From Weeksellaceae bacterium (lineage in GTDB: Bacteria; Bacteroidota; Bacteroidia; Flavobacteriales; Weeksellaceae): a stretch of DNA of 64,000 nucleotides. Positions 16,358 to 23,452 of the stretch are shown one piece after another. The first letter of the stretch is position 1. The number at the start of each line of letters is the position of its first letter. The stretch is taken from assembly GCA_019459455.1 (NCBI GenBank), contig JAIBEX010000011.1, positions 106,749 through 170,748 of the forward strand, written 5' to 3'. The notes beneath the pieces were generated by a model. The model had not been told where the DNA came from, did not search any database, and saw nothing but the letters and a program-made list of their open reading frames with translations. The translations under genes were made by a program, and so were the position numbers.

Positions 16358-16893
16358 AAGTTCTAAAAACCGTTCTCTACATCATCCTTGCGCTTATTGT
16401 GGTATGGCTCACAGCTGCAGCGTTTGTTTCTGGTGACTGTAAATATGAGAAATCCGTGGTCATCGATGCGCCTGCTGATGAAGTTTGGCAAAACACCAAC
16501 AGCCTTAAAGCCATGGAAAAATGGAGTCCCTGGAATGATAAAGATCCCCACATGAAAAAAGAATGGAAGGGAACAACCGGACAGCCTGGCGAAGAGCACT
16601 GCTGGGAAGGTAATGACGAGGTAGGGAAGGGCTGCCTTAAAGTGCTGAAAGTGGACGCCGCAGGTAAAAGAATCGACGTTCTGATGAAATTCCTTACACC
16701 TTATGAAAGTGAAGCCCGGGAATATGTAACCGTGGTTCCGGAAGGCAACGGCAGCAGGGCGACCTGGGGATTTACTTCCCAGATTCCGTATCCTTTTACC
16801 CTCACAAAGTTTTTTATGGACCTGGAAGATGCGATTGGAGCAGACTTTCAGCTTGGGCTGGAGCGCCTGAAAGCGGTGTCCGAGAAGCCTTAA
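16354..16893 (+). CDS. SRPBCC/polyketide-cyclase family protein with N-terminal membrane anchor
   Basis: 179 residues. A single hydrophobic helix (about 4-25, LKTVLYIILALIVVWLTAAAFV) anchors a START-like domain: VVIDAPADEVWQNTNSLKAMEKWSPW is the usual first strand, helix and strand. These domains bind hydrophobic ligands. Function here unknown. It overlaps the preceding VOC gene by 4 bp. Confidence 0.82.
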   Translation: MKVLKTVLYIILALIVVWLTAAAFVSGDCKYEKSVVIDAPADEVWQNTNSLKAMEKWSPWNDKDPHMKKEWKGTTGQPGEEHCWEGNDEVGKGCLKVLKVDAAGKRIDVLMKFLTPYESEAREYVTVVPEGNGSRATWGFTSQIPYPFTLTKFFMDLEDAIGADFQLGLERLKAVSEKP

Positions 16894-16963
16894 GAATGGA
16901 ATAAAAGCCCCCGAATACTGGGCGCAGTTTTAAAAATAAAAATTAAACTTAAAAAATTAAATT

Positions 16964-17407
16964 ATGGCAACAGTAAATGTGTATCTGACCTTCAACGGTA
17001 ATTGTGAGGAAGCATTCAACTTCTACAAATCGGTTTTTGGAGGCGATTTTCCTTATATCGGCAGGTTTGGCGACATGCCCGCGGAGGGTGGCAAGGAAAT
17101 GTCGGAAGCGGAAAAAAACAGGATCATGCACGTCTCCTTACCAATTTCCCAGGAAACAATGCTCATGGGAAGTGATACCGGGGGTGAATGGGCTACCAGC
17201 TTCCTGCAGGGGAACAACTTCGCGCTTTCCCTGAATACTGACTCAAGGGAGGAAGCTGACCGTCTTGCGGCCGCACTGTCCGAAGGTGGAGTAGTAACCA
17301 TGCCTCTTGCCGATACCTTCTGGGGTGCCTATTTCGGGATGTGGACCGATATGTTCGGCATCAACTGGATGGTAAATTATGATGATCCTGCAAAAGTGCA
17401 GCACTAA
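16964..17407 (+). CDS. PhnB-like VOC-family protein
   Basis: 147 residues. VYLTFNGNCEEAFNFYKSVFGG at the start and WGAYFGMWTDMFGINWMVNY at the end are the signatures of the PhnB-like VOC subgroup. Members are often annotated as glyoxalases or demethylubiquinone methyltransferase-like, with no demonstrated activity for most. Separated by 70 bp from the SRPBCC gene. A strong terminator follows at 17431. Confidence 0.88.
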   Translation: MATVNVYLTFNGNCEEAFNFYKSVFGGDFPYIGRFGDMPAEGGKEMSEAEKNRIMHVSLPISQETMLMGSDTGGEWATSFLQGNNFALSLNTDSREEADRLAAALSEGGVVTMPLADTFWGAYFGMWTDMFGINWMVNYDDPAKVQH

Positions 17408-17430
17408 ATAAGTTGCAACCACCTGAACTA

Positions 17431-17461
17431 AAAAAACTGCTGATCTACTCAGCAGTTTTTT
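17431..17461. terminator. Bidirectional terminator between convergent genes
   Basis: A perfect 13-bp stem (aaaaaactgctga/tcagcagtttttt) with a 5-nt loop. It lies between the VOC gene and the reverse-strand ABC exporter. Confidence 0.9.
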
Positions 17462-17510
17462 TAGTTTTAAACTTTTCTGTTCTCAAGAAACATGATACAG
17501 GTTTTGTCAG

Positions 17511-18821
17511 TTAACTCCTGATCCATTTCCACAGTTCTTTCATAGTTGCTTTGTTTCCGTACATCAGAATTCCAACCCGGTATACTTTTGCCGCAATATA
17601 AACCATCAGGAAGGTACTCAGGATAAGCAGAACTATCGAAAGTAAAATCTGCCAGAGCGGTACTCCAAAGGGAATCCTTGCGACCATGGCCACCGGTGAT
17701 GTGAACGGAATGATGGACAGCCAGAAGCCCAGCGGCCCGTTCGGGTTGTTGATGATGGTGATGCTACCGTACATTCCAATCATGAGCGGGATGATGGCAA
17801 ACAGCGTGAACTGCTGGGTTTCCGTTTCATTATCTACCGCCGAGCCGATTGCGGCGTACATAGAGCTGTAAAAAATATACCCAAAGAGGAAGAAAAAGAG
17901 GAATACAAAAATCACCAGCGGAACATTCATTTCAAGCAGGATGTGAGAGACTTCTCCTGCAATTTGCGCAAAGTCCAGTTGATCCACCATCTTTTCACTG
18001 CCGGCAGGCAGATTCTGCTTCATGGCGGCAAAGCCGGTATTCAGGACCAATGCACCCATTACGGCCATCGTAATCCAGACAATGAACTGGGTGAGCGCCA
18101 CCAGCGTAACTCCGAGAATCTTTCCCATCATCAGCTCAAATGGTTTTACGGAAGAGATGATGATCTCCACAACCCGGTTGTTCTTTTCCTCCAGTACGCT
18201 GCGCATCACTCGGACACCGTAAATAATGATGAACATGAAAACAGCGTACATCAGAACCATTCCGAGGCCGTATTTCACGCCGAAATCAAGGTCGGTGTCC
18301 ACCTGGTTTTTATCGTTAATGTTGCTGCTTTTGAGTTCGAAATTTTTATCCAGCTGCACGATCTCTTCTTCCTTTATATTGAGCGCCTTAATCTTCACTT
18401 CTCGTAATACAGCCGAGAGATCCTGGACGATGCGCTGCTTCGTTTCGAAACCTATTTTGTCGTTTACAAGGAGTTTTGAGTTTTTTTCAAGATCATCAAA
18501 ACTTTCTCCCTGCAGTGGAGCCAGGATCAAAAGTCCGTCCGTTTCCTCCATGTCTTTCAGCCCTTTAACCATCTGTGATTCAGAAGCCGGGTTTACATAA
18601 ACATATTTCAGCTTTTCGTCGGATTTAAGTTTTCCCTGGAAAAGCCCACCCTTGTCGATTACATTTACAGTAAACTGCGTCTCATTGGCCTTAAGCATCA
18701 CTGCGATAAAAGCCCCAAAAGCAATCATGAGTACCGGAGCTAAAATGGTGAGAATGATGAAGGATCTCTTCTTTACCTGAGTCAGATACTCACGTTTTGT
18801 AATCAAAAAAATATTATTCAT
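17511..18821 (-). CDS. ABC-2 family exporter permease (NatB-like)
   Basis: 436 residues. One N-terminal helix (RSFIILTILAPVLMIAFGAF) is followed by a large extracytoplasmic domain (about 45-180). Five further helices then form the ABC-2 membrane core (GVKYGLGMVLMYAVFMFIIIYG; EVKKNNR-type loop VLEEKNNRVVEIIISSV). It resembles NatB, the permease of a sodium or compound exporter in Bacillus. The substrate in flavobacteria is unknown. It follows the ATPase gene by 33 bp. Confidence 0.9.
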   Translation of the reverse strand: MNNIFLITKREYLTQVKKRSFIILTILAPVLMIAFGAFIAVMLKANETQFTVNVIDKGGLFQGKLKSDEKLKYVYVNPASESQMVKGLKDMEETDGLLILAPLQGESFDDLEKNSKLLVNDKIGFETKQRIVQDLSAVLREVKIKALNIKEEEIVQLDKNFELKSSNINDKNQVDTDLDFGVKYGLGMVLMYAVFMFIIIYGVRVMRSVLEEKNNRVVEIIISSVKPFELMMGKILGVTLVALTQFIVWITMAVMGALVLNTGFAAMKQNLPAGSEKMVDQLDFAQIAGEVSHILLEMNVPLVIFVFLFFFLFGYIFYSSMYAAIGSAVDNETETQQFTLFAIIPLMIGMYGSITIINNPNGPLGFWLSIIPFTSPVAMVARIPFGVPLWQILLSIVLLILSTFLMVYIAAKVYRVGILMYGNKATMKELWKWIRS

Positions 18822-18854
18822 TTGCGTTCTGTTAGTGCGTCGTAATTAATGAAG

Positions 18855-19799
18855 TTACTTTAGGAGCGATACAGGTTCAGGCTGATCCTGAAATTCATCA
18901 CGGACCGCGGTAATAAACACCTCGTTCATACTTGGGATTTTCTCCTCAAAAGAGCGGATTTTACCAATTCCAACCAGTTCCGAAATCAGGTTGTTCTGAT
19001 TTCCGTTGTTGCTGATCTCAAAAGAGAAGAGCTGGTTTACCGTAGAAAATTGATCTATTCCGTGAGCACTGCGGAAGTTCTGAAACTTTTCATTATCCAC
19101 GTCCGAGAGCGTAACCCCAAAAATATTTTTTTTGAACTGTTCGCGCACATCAAAAATTTTACCGTCCAGTATTTTTTTTGAATTATGGATAAGCGCTACA
19201 TAATCACACATCTCTTCAACACTTTCCATGCGGTGGGTGGACAGGATGATGGTGGTTCCGCGCTCCTTCAGGCCCAGAATCTGGTCCTTGATGAGATTGG
19301 CATTTACAGGATCAAACCCGGAAAAAGGTTCATCCAGGATCAGCAGCTTTGGCTTGTGAAGCACCGTAACCACAAACTGGATCTTCTGCGCCATTCCCTT
19401 GGAGAGTTCACTGAGTTTCTTTTTCCACCACTGGTCTATATTCAGCTGTTCAAACCAATACTTAGCCTCCTGCAGGGCCTCGCTTTTGCTCATTCCCTTC
19501 AGTTCCCCAAAGTAGAGGAGCTGATCCCCCACCGTCATGTTTTTATAAAGTCCGCGTTCTTCGGGCATATATCCAATCTCCCGGATGTGTTTTGGATTAA
19601 GCTTTTCTTCGTTGATGAAAATCTCGCCGCTGTCGGCTTGTGTAATCTGGTTGATGATTCGGATAAAAGTGGTCTTTCCGGCACCATTTGGGCCCAGAAG
19701 CCCGTAAATACTGCCTTGAGGCACGTTGATGCTGAAGTCCTGTAACGCAATTTTTTTTCCGGCATTATACGACTTCGTAACCTGTTCTGCTCTTAACAT
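18855..19799 (-). CDS. ABC transporter ATP-binding protein (NatA-like)
   Basis: 314 residues. Walker A GPNGAGKTT near 38, the signature LSKGMAQKIQ near 133, Walker B LLILDEPFSGFDP near 153 and the H-loop STHRMESVEEM near 188 are intact. A C-terminal extension of about 90 residues is typical of ABC-2 exporter ATPases. It pairs with the permease at 17511-18821. Confidence 0.95.
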   Translation of the reverse strand: MLRAEQVTKSYNAGKKIALQDFSINVPQGSIYGLLGPNGAGKTTFIRIINQITQADSGEIFINEEKLNPKHIREIGYMPEERGLYKNMTVGDQLLYFGELKGMSKSEALQEAKYWFEQLNIDQWWKKKLSELSKGMAQKIQFVVTVLHKPKLLILDEPFSGFDPVNANLIKDQILGLKERGTTIILSTHRMESVEEMCDYVALIHNSKKILDGKIFDVREQFKKNIFGVTLSDVDNEKFQNFRSAHGIDQFSTVNQLFSFEISNNGNQNNLISELVGIGKIRSFEEKIPSMNEVFITAVRDEFQDQPEPVSLLK

Positions 19800-20113
19800 A
19801 TGTTTATTGGAACTTTTAGAAAAATAAAGTGGGAAGTTACGTAAAAATCTGTTTTCAAGCTTTAAAAGAGACAGGGTAAATGGTTTTGAAAATTCAAATT
19901 TTTTATTAAATATATATAAAACCAGTATTTATTAAATTTATTTTTAAACAGTATATAATTGATTAACAGTAATAAAAATACTTTCAAACGACTATAAACG
20001 ATAATAATTATTTTTTAACCGAATAAATTTTCCAGGGCGTTGAATTTTTGCAACTGAGATTTGAGAATACCAGTGAGTCTCTTATCTAAGTCTAACAATT
20101 AAATTTTATTATC
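19800..20113. other. AT-rich divergent intergenic region
   Basis: 314 bp between the reverse-strand ABC operon and the + strand ssb gene. It is very AT-rich (about 19880-20030) with several poly-A/T tracts. No coding sequence and no perfect TAnnTTTG element upstream of either gene. An imperfect one (AATTTTTG within ttgaatttttgcaac, about 20040-20054) precedes ssb. Nothing else recognised. Confidence 0.5.
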
Positions 20114-20443
20114 ATGTCACTAAGAAACAGAGTAACCCTAATCGGTCACACAGGAAAAGAAGTAGAAGTTATCAACTTTGAAAAAGGAGGAATGAAAGCA
20201 AGTGTATCTCTTGCAACAAACGATTTTTATACCAACGCGATGGGTGAGAAAGTAGAAGAAACCCAATGGCATAATCTGGTTGCCTTTGGGAAAACAGCCG
20301 AAATTATGCAGAAATATGTGCAGAAAGGGAAGGAAGTGGCCATTGAAGGCAAACTGACCTACCGTTCCTACGAGAAAGACGGGCAGAAAATGTATGTAAC
20401 TGAAATACGGGTGGATGAACTGGTACTTCTCGGAAGCAAGTAG
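20114..20443 (+). CDS. Short single-stranded DNA-binding protein (OB fold only)
   Basis: 109 residues forming one SSB OB fold: SLRNRVTLIGHTGKEVEV, ETQWHNLVAFGKTAEIMQKYVQKGKEVAIEGKL and YVTEIRVDELVLLG. It ends right after the fold (LLGSK). The disordered linker and the acidic DDDIPF-like tail that recruits repair proteins are absent. Many flavobacteria carry such a short paralogue besides the full-length SSB. Here it may protect ssDNA without recruiting partners. A free-standing HRDC protein gene lies 89 bp downstream. Confidence 0.9.
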   Translation: MSLRNRVTLIGHTGKEVEVINFEKGGMKASVSLATNDFYTNAMGEKVEETQWHNLVAFGKTAEIMQKYVQKGKEVAIEGKLTYRSYEKDGQKMYVTEIRVDELVLLGSK

Positions 20444-20450
20444 GAGTTTT

Positions 20451-20490
20451 TGAAGCCGGAGGGCAGTGTGTTTTTCGGCTTCATTTCCTT
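20451..20490 (+). terminator. Terminator after ssb
   Basis: An eight-bp stem tgaagccg/cggcttca (20451-20458/20476-20483) with a 17-nt loop, followed by a T-rich stretch. The large loop makes it moderate in strength. Confidence 0.55.
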
Positions 20491-20532
20491 TTTATTAATA
20501 AGAAATAATTAACCGAAAAAAAACATAACGTC

Positions 20533-20979
20533 ATGAAAGTTAAAGTTTTAAAAATAAGGATAGATGACAGTTTCATACGTACCGACCAACAGAAACTGGA
20601 TAAGTTTTTAGCGGACCATCAAATCGTGAAATTTGAATCTGCATTTATCAGGGATGAAGAGTGCTGGTCTGTCATTCTTTATTACGAAGACCGGAACCCG
20701 ATTCTCAATGAGGAGAAGCCGGAAAAATACAGTGCCAATAATGATGAGGAGCTGAACACCGACGAAGTGAAGATTCTGGACTCGCTACGCCTCTGGAGAA
20801 ATACAAAAGCCAAAGAGCAGAACCTGCCGTCCTATTTCATTGCGACAAACAAAGAACTGATTTCTATCGCGAAATACAAACCGGCAAAGAAGGAAGAACT
20901 GCAGGAAATCAAAGGCTTTGGTAAACATAAGATTGAAAATTATGGTGAGGAGATCATCGGTCTGGTAGAGAGCGTATGA
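20533..20979 (+). CDS. Free-standing HRDC domain protein
   Basis: 148 residues. Residues about 75-148 are an HRDC domain (ILDSLRLWRNTKAKEQNLPSYFIATNKELISIA, then ELQEIKGFGKHKIENYG), the helical nucleic-acid-binding module normally found at the end of RecQ helicases and RNase D. No helicase or nuclease domain is attached. The N-terminal 70 residues (KVKVLKIRIDDSFIRTDQQKL) are a separate small alpha/beta region I do not recognise. It follows ssb, which suggests a DNA-related role. Confidence 0.85.
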   Translation: MKVKVLKIRIDDSFIRTDQQKLDKFLADHQIVKFESAFIRDEECWSVILYYEDRNPILNEEKPEKYSANNDEELNTDEVKILDSLRLWRNTKAKEQNLPSYFIATNKELISIAKYKPAKKEELQEIKGFGKHKIENYGEEIIGLVESV

Positions 20980-20980
20980 A

Positions 20981-21005
20981 AAAAGTCCGGAATTTCCGGA
21001 CTTTT
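20981..21005. terminator. Bidirectional terminator between the HRDC and VWA genes
   Basis: A ten-bp stem aaaagtccgg/ccggactttt with a 5-nt loop. T runs follow in both directions; it serves both convergent genes. Confidence 0.85.
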
Positions 21006-21015
21006 CAGTTGGTGA

Positions 21016-22203
21016 TTAAAAGGTGAAGCCATTCTTCCGGCCCAACTCCTGGATGGACTTTTCCATTGCTTTTCCAAGGTCGTCGGCAGTGCTGTTCCCA
21101 CGTTTTTTAATTTCCTCATCAATGTAGTTCTGCCTTTTGATGGCAAGCTCCGTAATTTCCCTTTGGACCTGACTCCGTTGCCTGGATTTTTCACTTACAA
21201 TTTTTGCAATCTCCGTTTTGGATTTCCCCTTCAGTTCAGCGGGCAGATCTTCGGATTTCATTGTATTCACGAAATTTCTGTCGGATTCCGCCTTATCCAC
21301 CAAATCCCATGATTCCGCGCGGTATGCTTCCTTTTTGGATTTTGAAACCGTACGCTCAACAGCATTCGCTTTGGATAGTGAAGCAGCATTAACGTCCTGC
21401 ATGGCCTGACTTGCTTTCTTTTCGTAACCGGTTGCCCCATATCCGATGTAGGTGTCATTCAGTTGAAGATTCAGCGCGGAGATTCGGATGTCGTAGGGTG
21501 TTTCAATGAAGATCACTTTCTGGTTAGAGTCAATGTTGAAGTATTTTCCGCCTCCCAAAACGGCACCGTCCTGCCAGTAAGTCTCAATCCCTTCTTTGCG
21601 GTCGCCGCAAAAAATGGTGTTTACAAAAATTTTCTTTTTCTGGGCATCAGAAATGGCTTCCTTATAATTAATGCCTTCCTGGTTGAAAGGTTCGTTTCCC
21701 GCAATGTAAATCAGTTTCATTGCTTTTGTATTTCCGTTCCATTCCAACTGCGAAACGGCATCCTTTATTACGGCACCGCAATATTCCGTTCCGCCATTTG
21801 TTCGCAGTGAAAACAGTTTCTCCGAAATAAGGTCCAGATCCTGGGTCAATGGAGTTACCTTTCGGATCCAGTTCCGCTCCCTGAGGCCGTCGTTGCCGTA
21901 TTCGTAGAGTGCAATCTCAATTTTTGGCGCCCTGCCATCATATTTGAGTGTAGATAACGTGTTTACGATATTCCAAAGCCTGGATTTCGCCTGCTCTATC
22001 AACCCATCCATCGAGTTTGAAGTGTCCAGCAGGAGCGCAACCTGAATGGTATTTTCTGCAACGGCATCGGGTACCGCTGCCAGCGAGGGTTGATAAGTTG
22101 GGGCCTGCTTAACTTCATGCTGCTTGCTCCCTTTTCCTGAAAGTGTAAGTGCAAGAAAGCTTCCTGTAAGCAGCGCGGTGTTGACTAAAATTCTTGTTTT
22201 CAT
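21016..22203 (-). CDS. Exported von Willebrand factor A domain protein
   Basis: 395 residues with an N-terminal signal or anchor segment (about 5-22). The VWA domain covers about 53-225. Its MIDAS motif D60-T-S-N-S64 is complete (ALLLDTSNSMDGL), so metal-dependent ligand binding is possible. A helical, lysine-rich C-terminal part (about 250-395) follows. Upstream, a pair of direct repeats (22265-22295) lies 27 bp from a -7-like element. This is the same geometry as at the SIMPL gene next door, so both are probably controlled by the LytTR regulator at 25236-25967. Confidence 0.88.
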   Translation of the reverse strand: MKTRILVNTALLTGSFLALTLSGKGSKQHEVKQAPTYQPSLAAVPDAVAENTIQVALLLDTSNSMDGLIEQAKSRLWNIVNTLSTLKYDGRAPKIEIALYEYGNDGLRERNWIRKVTPLTQDLDLISEKLFSLRTNGGTEYCGAVIKDAVSQLEWNGNTKAMKLIYIAGNEPFNQEGINYKEAISDAQKKKIFVNTIFCGDRKEGIETYWQDGAVLGGGKYFNIDSNQKVIFIETPYDIRISALNLQLNDTYIGYGATGYEKKASQAMQDVNAASLSKANAVERTVSKSKKEAYRAESWDLVDKAESDRNFVNTMKSEDLPAELKGKSKTEIAKIVSEKSRQRSQVQREITELAIKRQNYIDEEIKKRGNSTADDLGKAMEKSIQELGRKNGFTF

Positions 22204-22229
22204 AATGTGGTGGATTTAAATTTCTAAAG

Positions 22230-22295
22230 TAAAATTAAGGACTGAAATCAGGCTGTTCTTCTCAACTTGGTGAAATGGCAGTTTTGCTGGGTGAA
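22230..22295 (-). promoter_or_regulatory. Promoter of the VWA gene with LytTR-type direct repeat
   Basis: The reverse strand reads TAATTTTA at 22230-22237, one mismatch from TAnnTTTG, about 27 nt before the start codon. Twenty-seven bp further upstream lie acttggtgaa (22265-22274) and gctgggtgaa (22286-22295), a direct repeat with a 21-bp period. No -33 TTG is present, as expected of an activator-dependent promoter. Confidence 0.55.
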
Positions 22296-22328
22296 AAGCG
22301 TTTATGGTTTGATGTTGAGGTCTTTTAT

Positions 22329-22381
22329 TTCACCAGCCGGAGTGATTACGAAATACTCCTTGTGGCTTTTCACTTGGTGAA
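22329..22381. repeat. Further copies of the ttggtgaa motif in the VWA-SIMPL gap
   Basis: An inverted copy (ttcaccagc, 22329-22337) and a direct perfect copy (acttggtgaa, 22372-22381) lie between the SIMPL stop codon and the VWA promoter. Neither has a good partner at 21 bp nor a -7 element at the usual distance, so they are single sites. Confidence 0.5.
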
Positions 22382-22406
22382 TTCAGGATGCAAAAAGGTT
22401 GAATTT

Positions 22407-23321
22407 TTATTTTCCTCTTTTTATATCAAAATTCATCGTAAGATTTACCACATACTGTATCCCAATTTCAGTATCGGAGCCATTGATGACTTTGTCAAAA
22501 TTGCTGTATCCAACTCCTTCATAATAATAAGTTTTGCTTTTTCTTTCATCTTTACGGATAAAATTGTTGCCGCTGTAATAATTGGTATCAACATTGGAAG
22601 TTTCGAAAGCAGCGTACTCCTGATACTGAGTTTTCGGAAAAACGGAATAAAAATTTTCTGTTCCTTTGGGTTCTCCTACGTAAGCCAGGCTGAACCTTCT
22701 CTGATATTCCTCTTTTTTTGCATTTAGGATTTTGTAAGACTCATCCATTAGTTTTTGCCTTATTTTTTCAATATCAGTGTTAAAATAATCTACTTTGATA
22801 ATGTCGAAAATTTGATATTCAGAAGCCTTGTTGATGATTTCTTCAATCTGTTTATAATTGTTGACTTCTATGATGATGTTTTTTTTGATTTCGAAACCTA
22901 CCGTTTTTTGCTTTGCAATCCTTTTACTTTCATCAACATCATAATCGTAAATTCTGTTTTGAGAAATAAAATCCACAAAAATATCTTCCTTCCGGATTCC
23001 GGATTTGGTAAGACCAAGGTTAAAATTTTTAACTCTTGTATTTATTTTTTCTAGCGATTTACTAACACTCTCTGATTCTTCGGTCACACCCAGCACAATT
23101 CGGAATTTGTCTGCTTTTTGATTCTGCAAAACATTTACATGTACCGTCAGCGTATTGTCGGTTATGGAAAAACCCGGATTTTGATTGAAAACAGAATGTC
23201 GTTCAGAATTGTTTTTCTGCCCGTAAACGCTGTTTCCGCTTATTTGTGACGTGACAAAATTTGAATACAGCAAAGAACTTGTGAGAAATAATTTGAAGAT
23301 GATTGTTTTTACATTTTTCAT
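22407..23321 (-). CDS. SIMPL-domain (DUF541) secreted protein
   Basis: 304 residues with a signal peptide (MKNVKTIIFKLFLTSSLLYSNFVTSQ). The SIMPL domain begins around 55 (LTVHVNVLQNQKADKFRIVLGV) and contains the conserved helix and strand with RKEDIFVDFISQNRIYDYD. E. coli YggE and mammalian SIMPL share this fold, and YggE affects oxidative stress. The molecular role is unknown. AT-rich coding. It is divergent from the kinase gene, and its candidate -7 element (23347-23354) lies 27 bp from the shared direct repeat. Confidence 0.85.
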   Translation of the reverse strand: MKNVKTIIFKLFLTSSLLYSNFVTSQISGNSVYGQKNNSERHSVFNQNPGFSITDNTLTVHVNVLQNQKADKFRIVLGVTEESESVSKSLEKINTRVKNFNLGLTKSGIRKEDIFVDFISQNRIYDYDVDESKRIAKQKTVGFEIKKNIIIEVNNYKQIEEIINKASEYQIFDIIKVDYFNTDIEKIRQKLMDESYKILNAKKEEYQRRFSLAYVGEPKGTENFYSVFPKTQYQEYAAFETSNVDTNYYSGNNFIRKDERKSKTYYYEGVGYSNFDKVINGSDTEIGIQYVVNLTMNFDIKRGK

Positions 23322-23346
23322 AGATTAAGTTTTATAGTATTACCTG

Positions 23347-23354
23347 CAAAATTA
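23347..23354 (-). promoter_or_regulatory. -7 element of the SIMPL gene
   Basis: The reverse strand reads TAATTTTG (TAnnTTTG), giving a leader of about 20 nt. The direct repeat at 23382-23412 begins 27 bp upstream, the same distance as at the VWA gene. Confidence 0.55.
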
Positions 23355-23381
23355 TTGTTCGGTCTTGCTTACGGTTGCTAA

Positions 23382-23412
23382 ACTTGGTGAACGGCCCGGT
23401 TCACTTGGTGAA
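23382..23412. promoter_or_regulatory. Perfect direct repeat, probable LytTR operator between divergent promoters
   Basis: Two identical 10-mers acttggtgaa at 23382-23391 and 23403-23412, period 21 bp. They sit almost centrally between the SIMPL -7 element (27 bp to the left) and the kinase -7 element (28 bp to the right). LytTR regulators such as AgrA and ComE recognise short direct repeats spaced by about two helical turns. The gene pair next door encodes such a regulator. Confidence 0.65.
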
Positions 23413-23440
23413 TGGCTTTTCTGTAGACTTTATATATGCT

Positions 23441-23448
23441 TATCTTTG
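23441..23448 (+). promoter_or_regulatory. -7 element directly in front of the kinase GTG start
   Basis: TATCTTTG (TAnnTTTG) ends 4 bp before the GTG at 23453. Transcription would start at or very near the start codon, so the mRNA is probably leaderless or nearly so. The element rules out the longer open frame from 23375. Confidence 0.55.
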
Positions 23449-23452
23449 TTTT

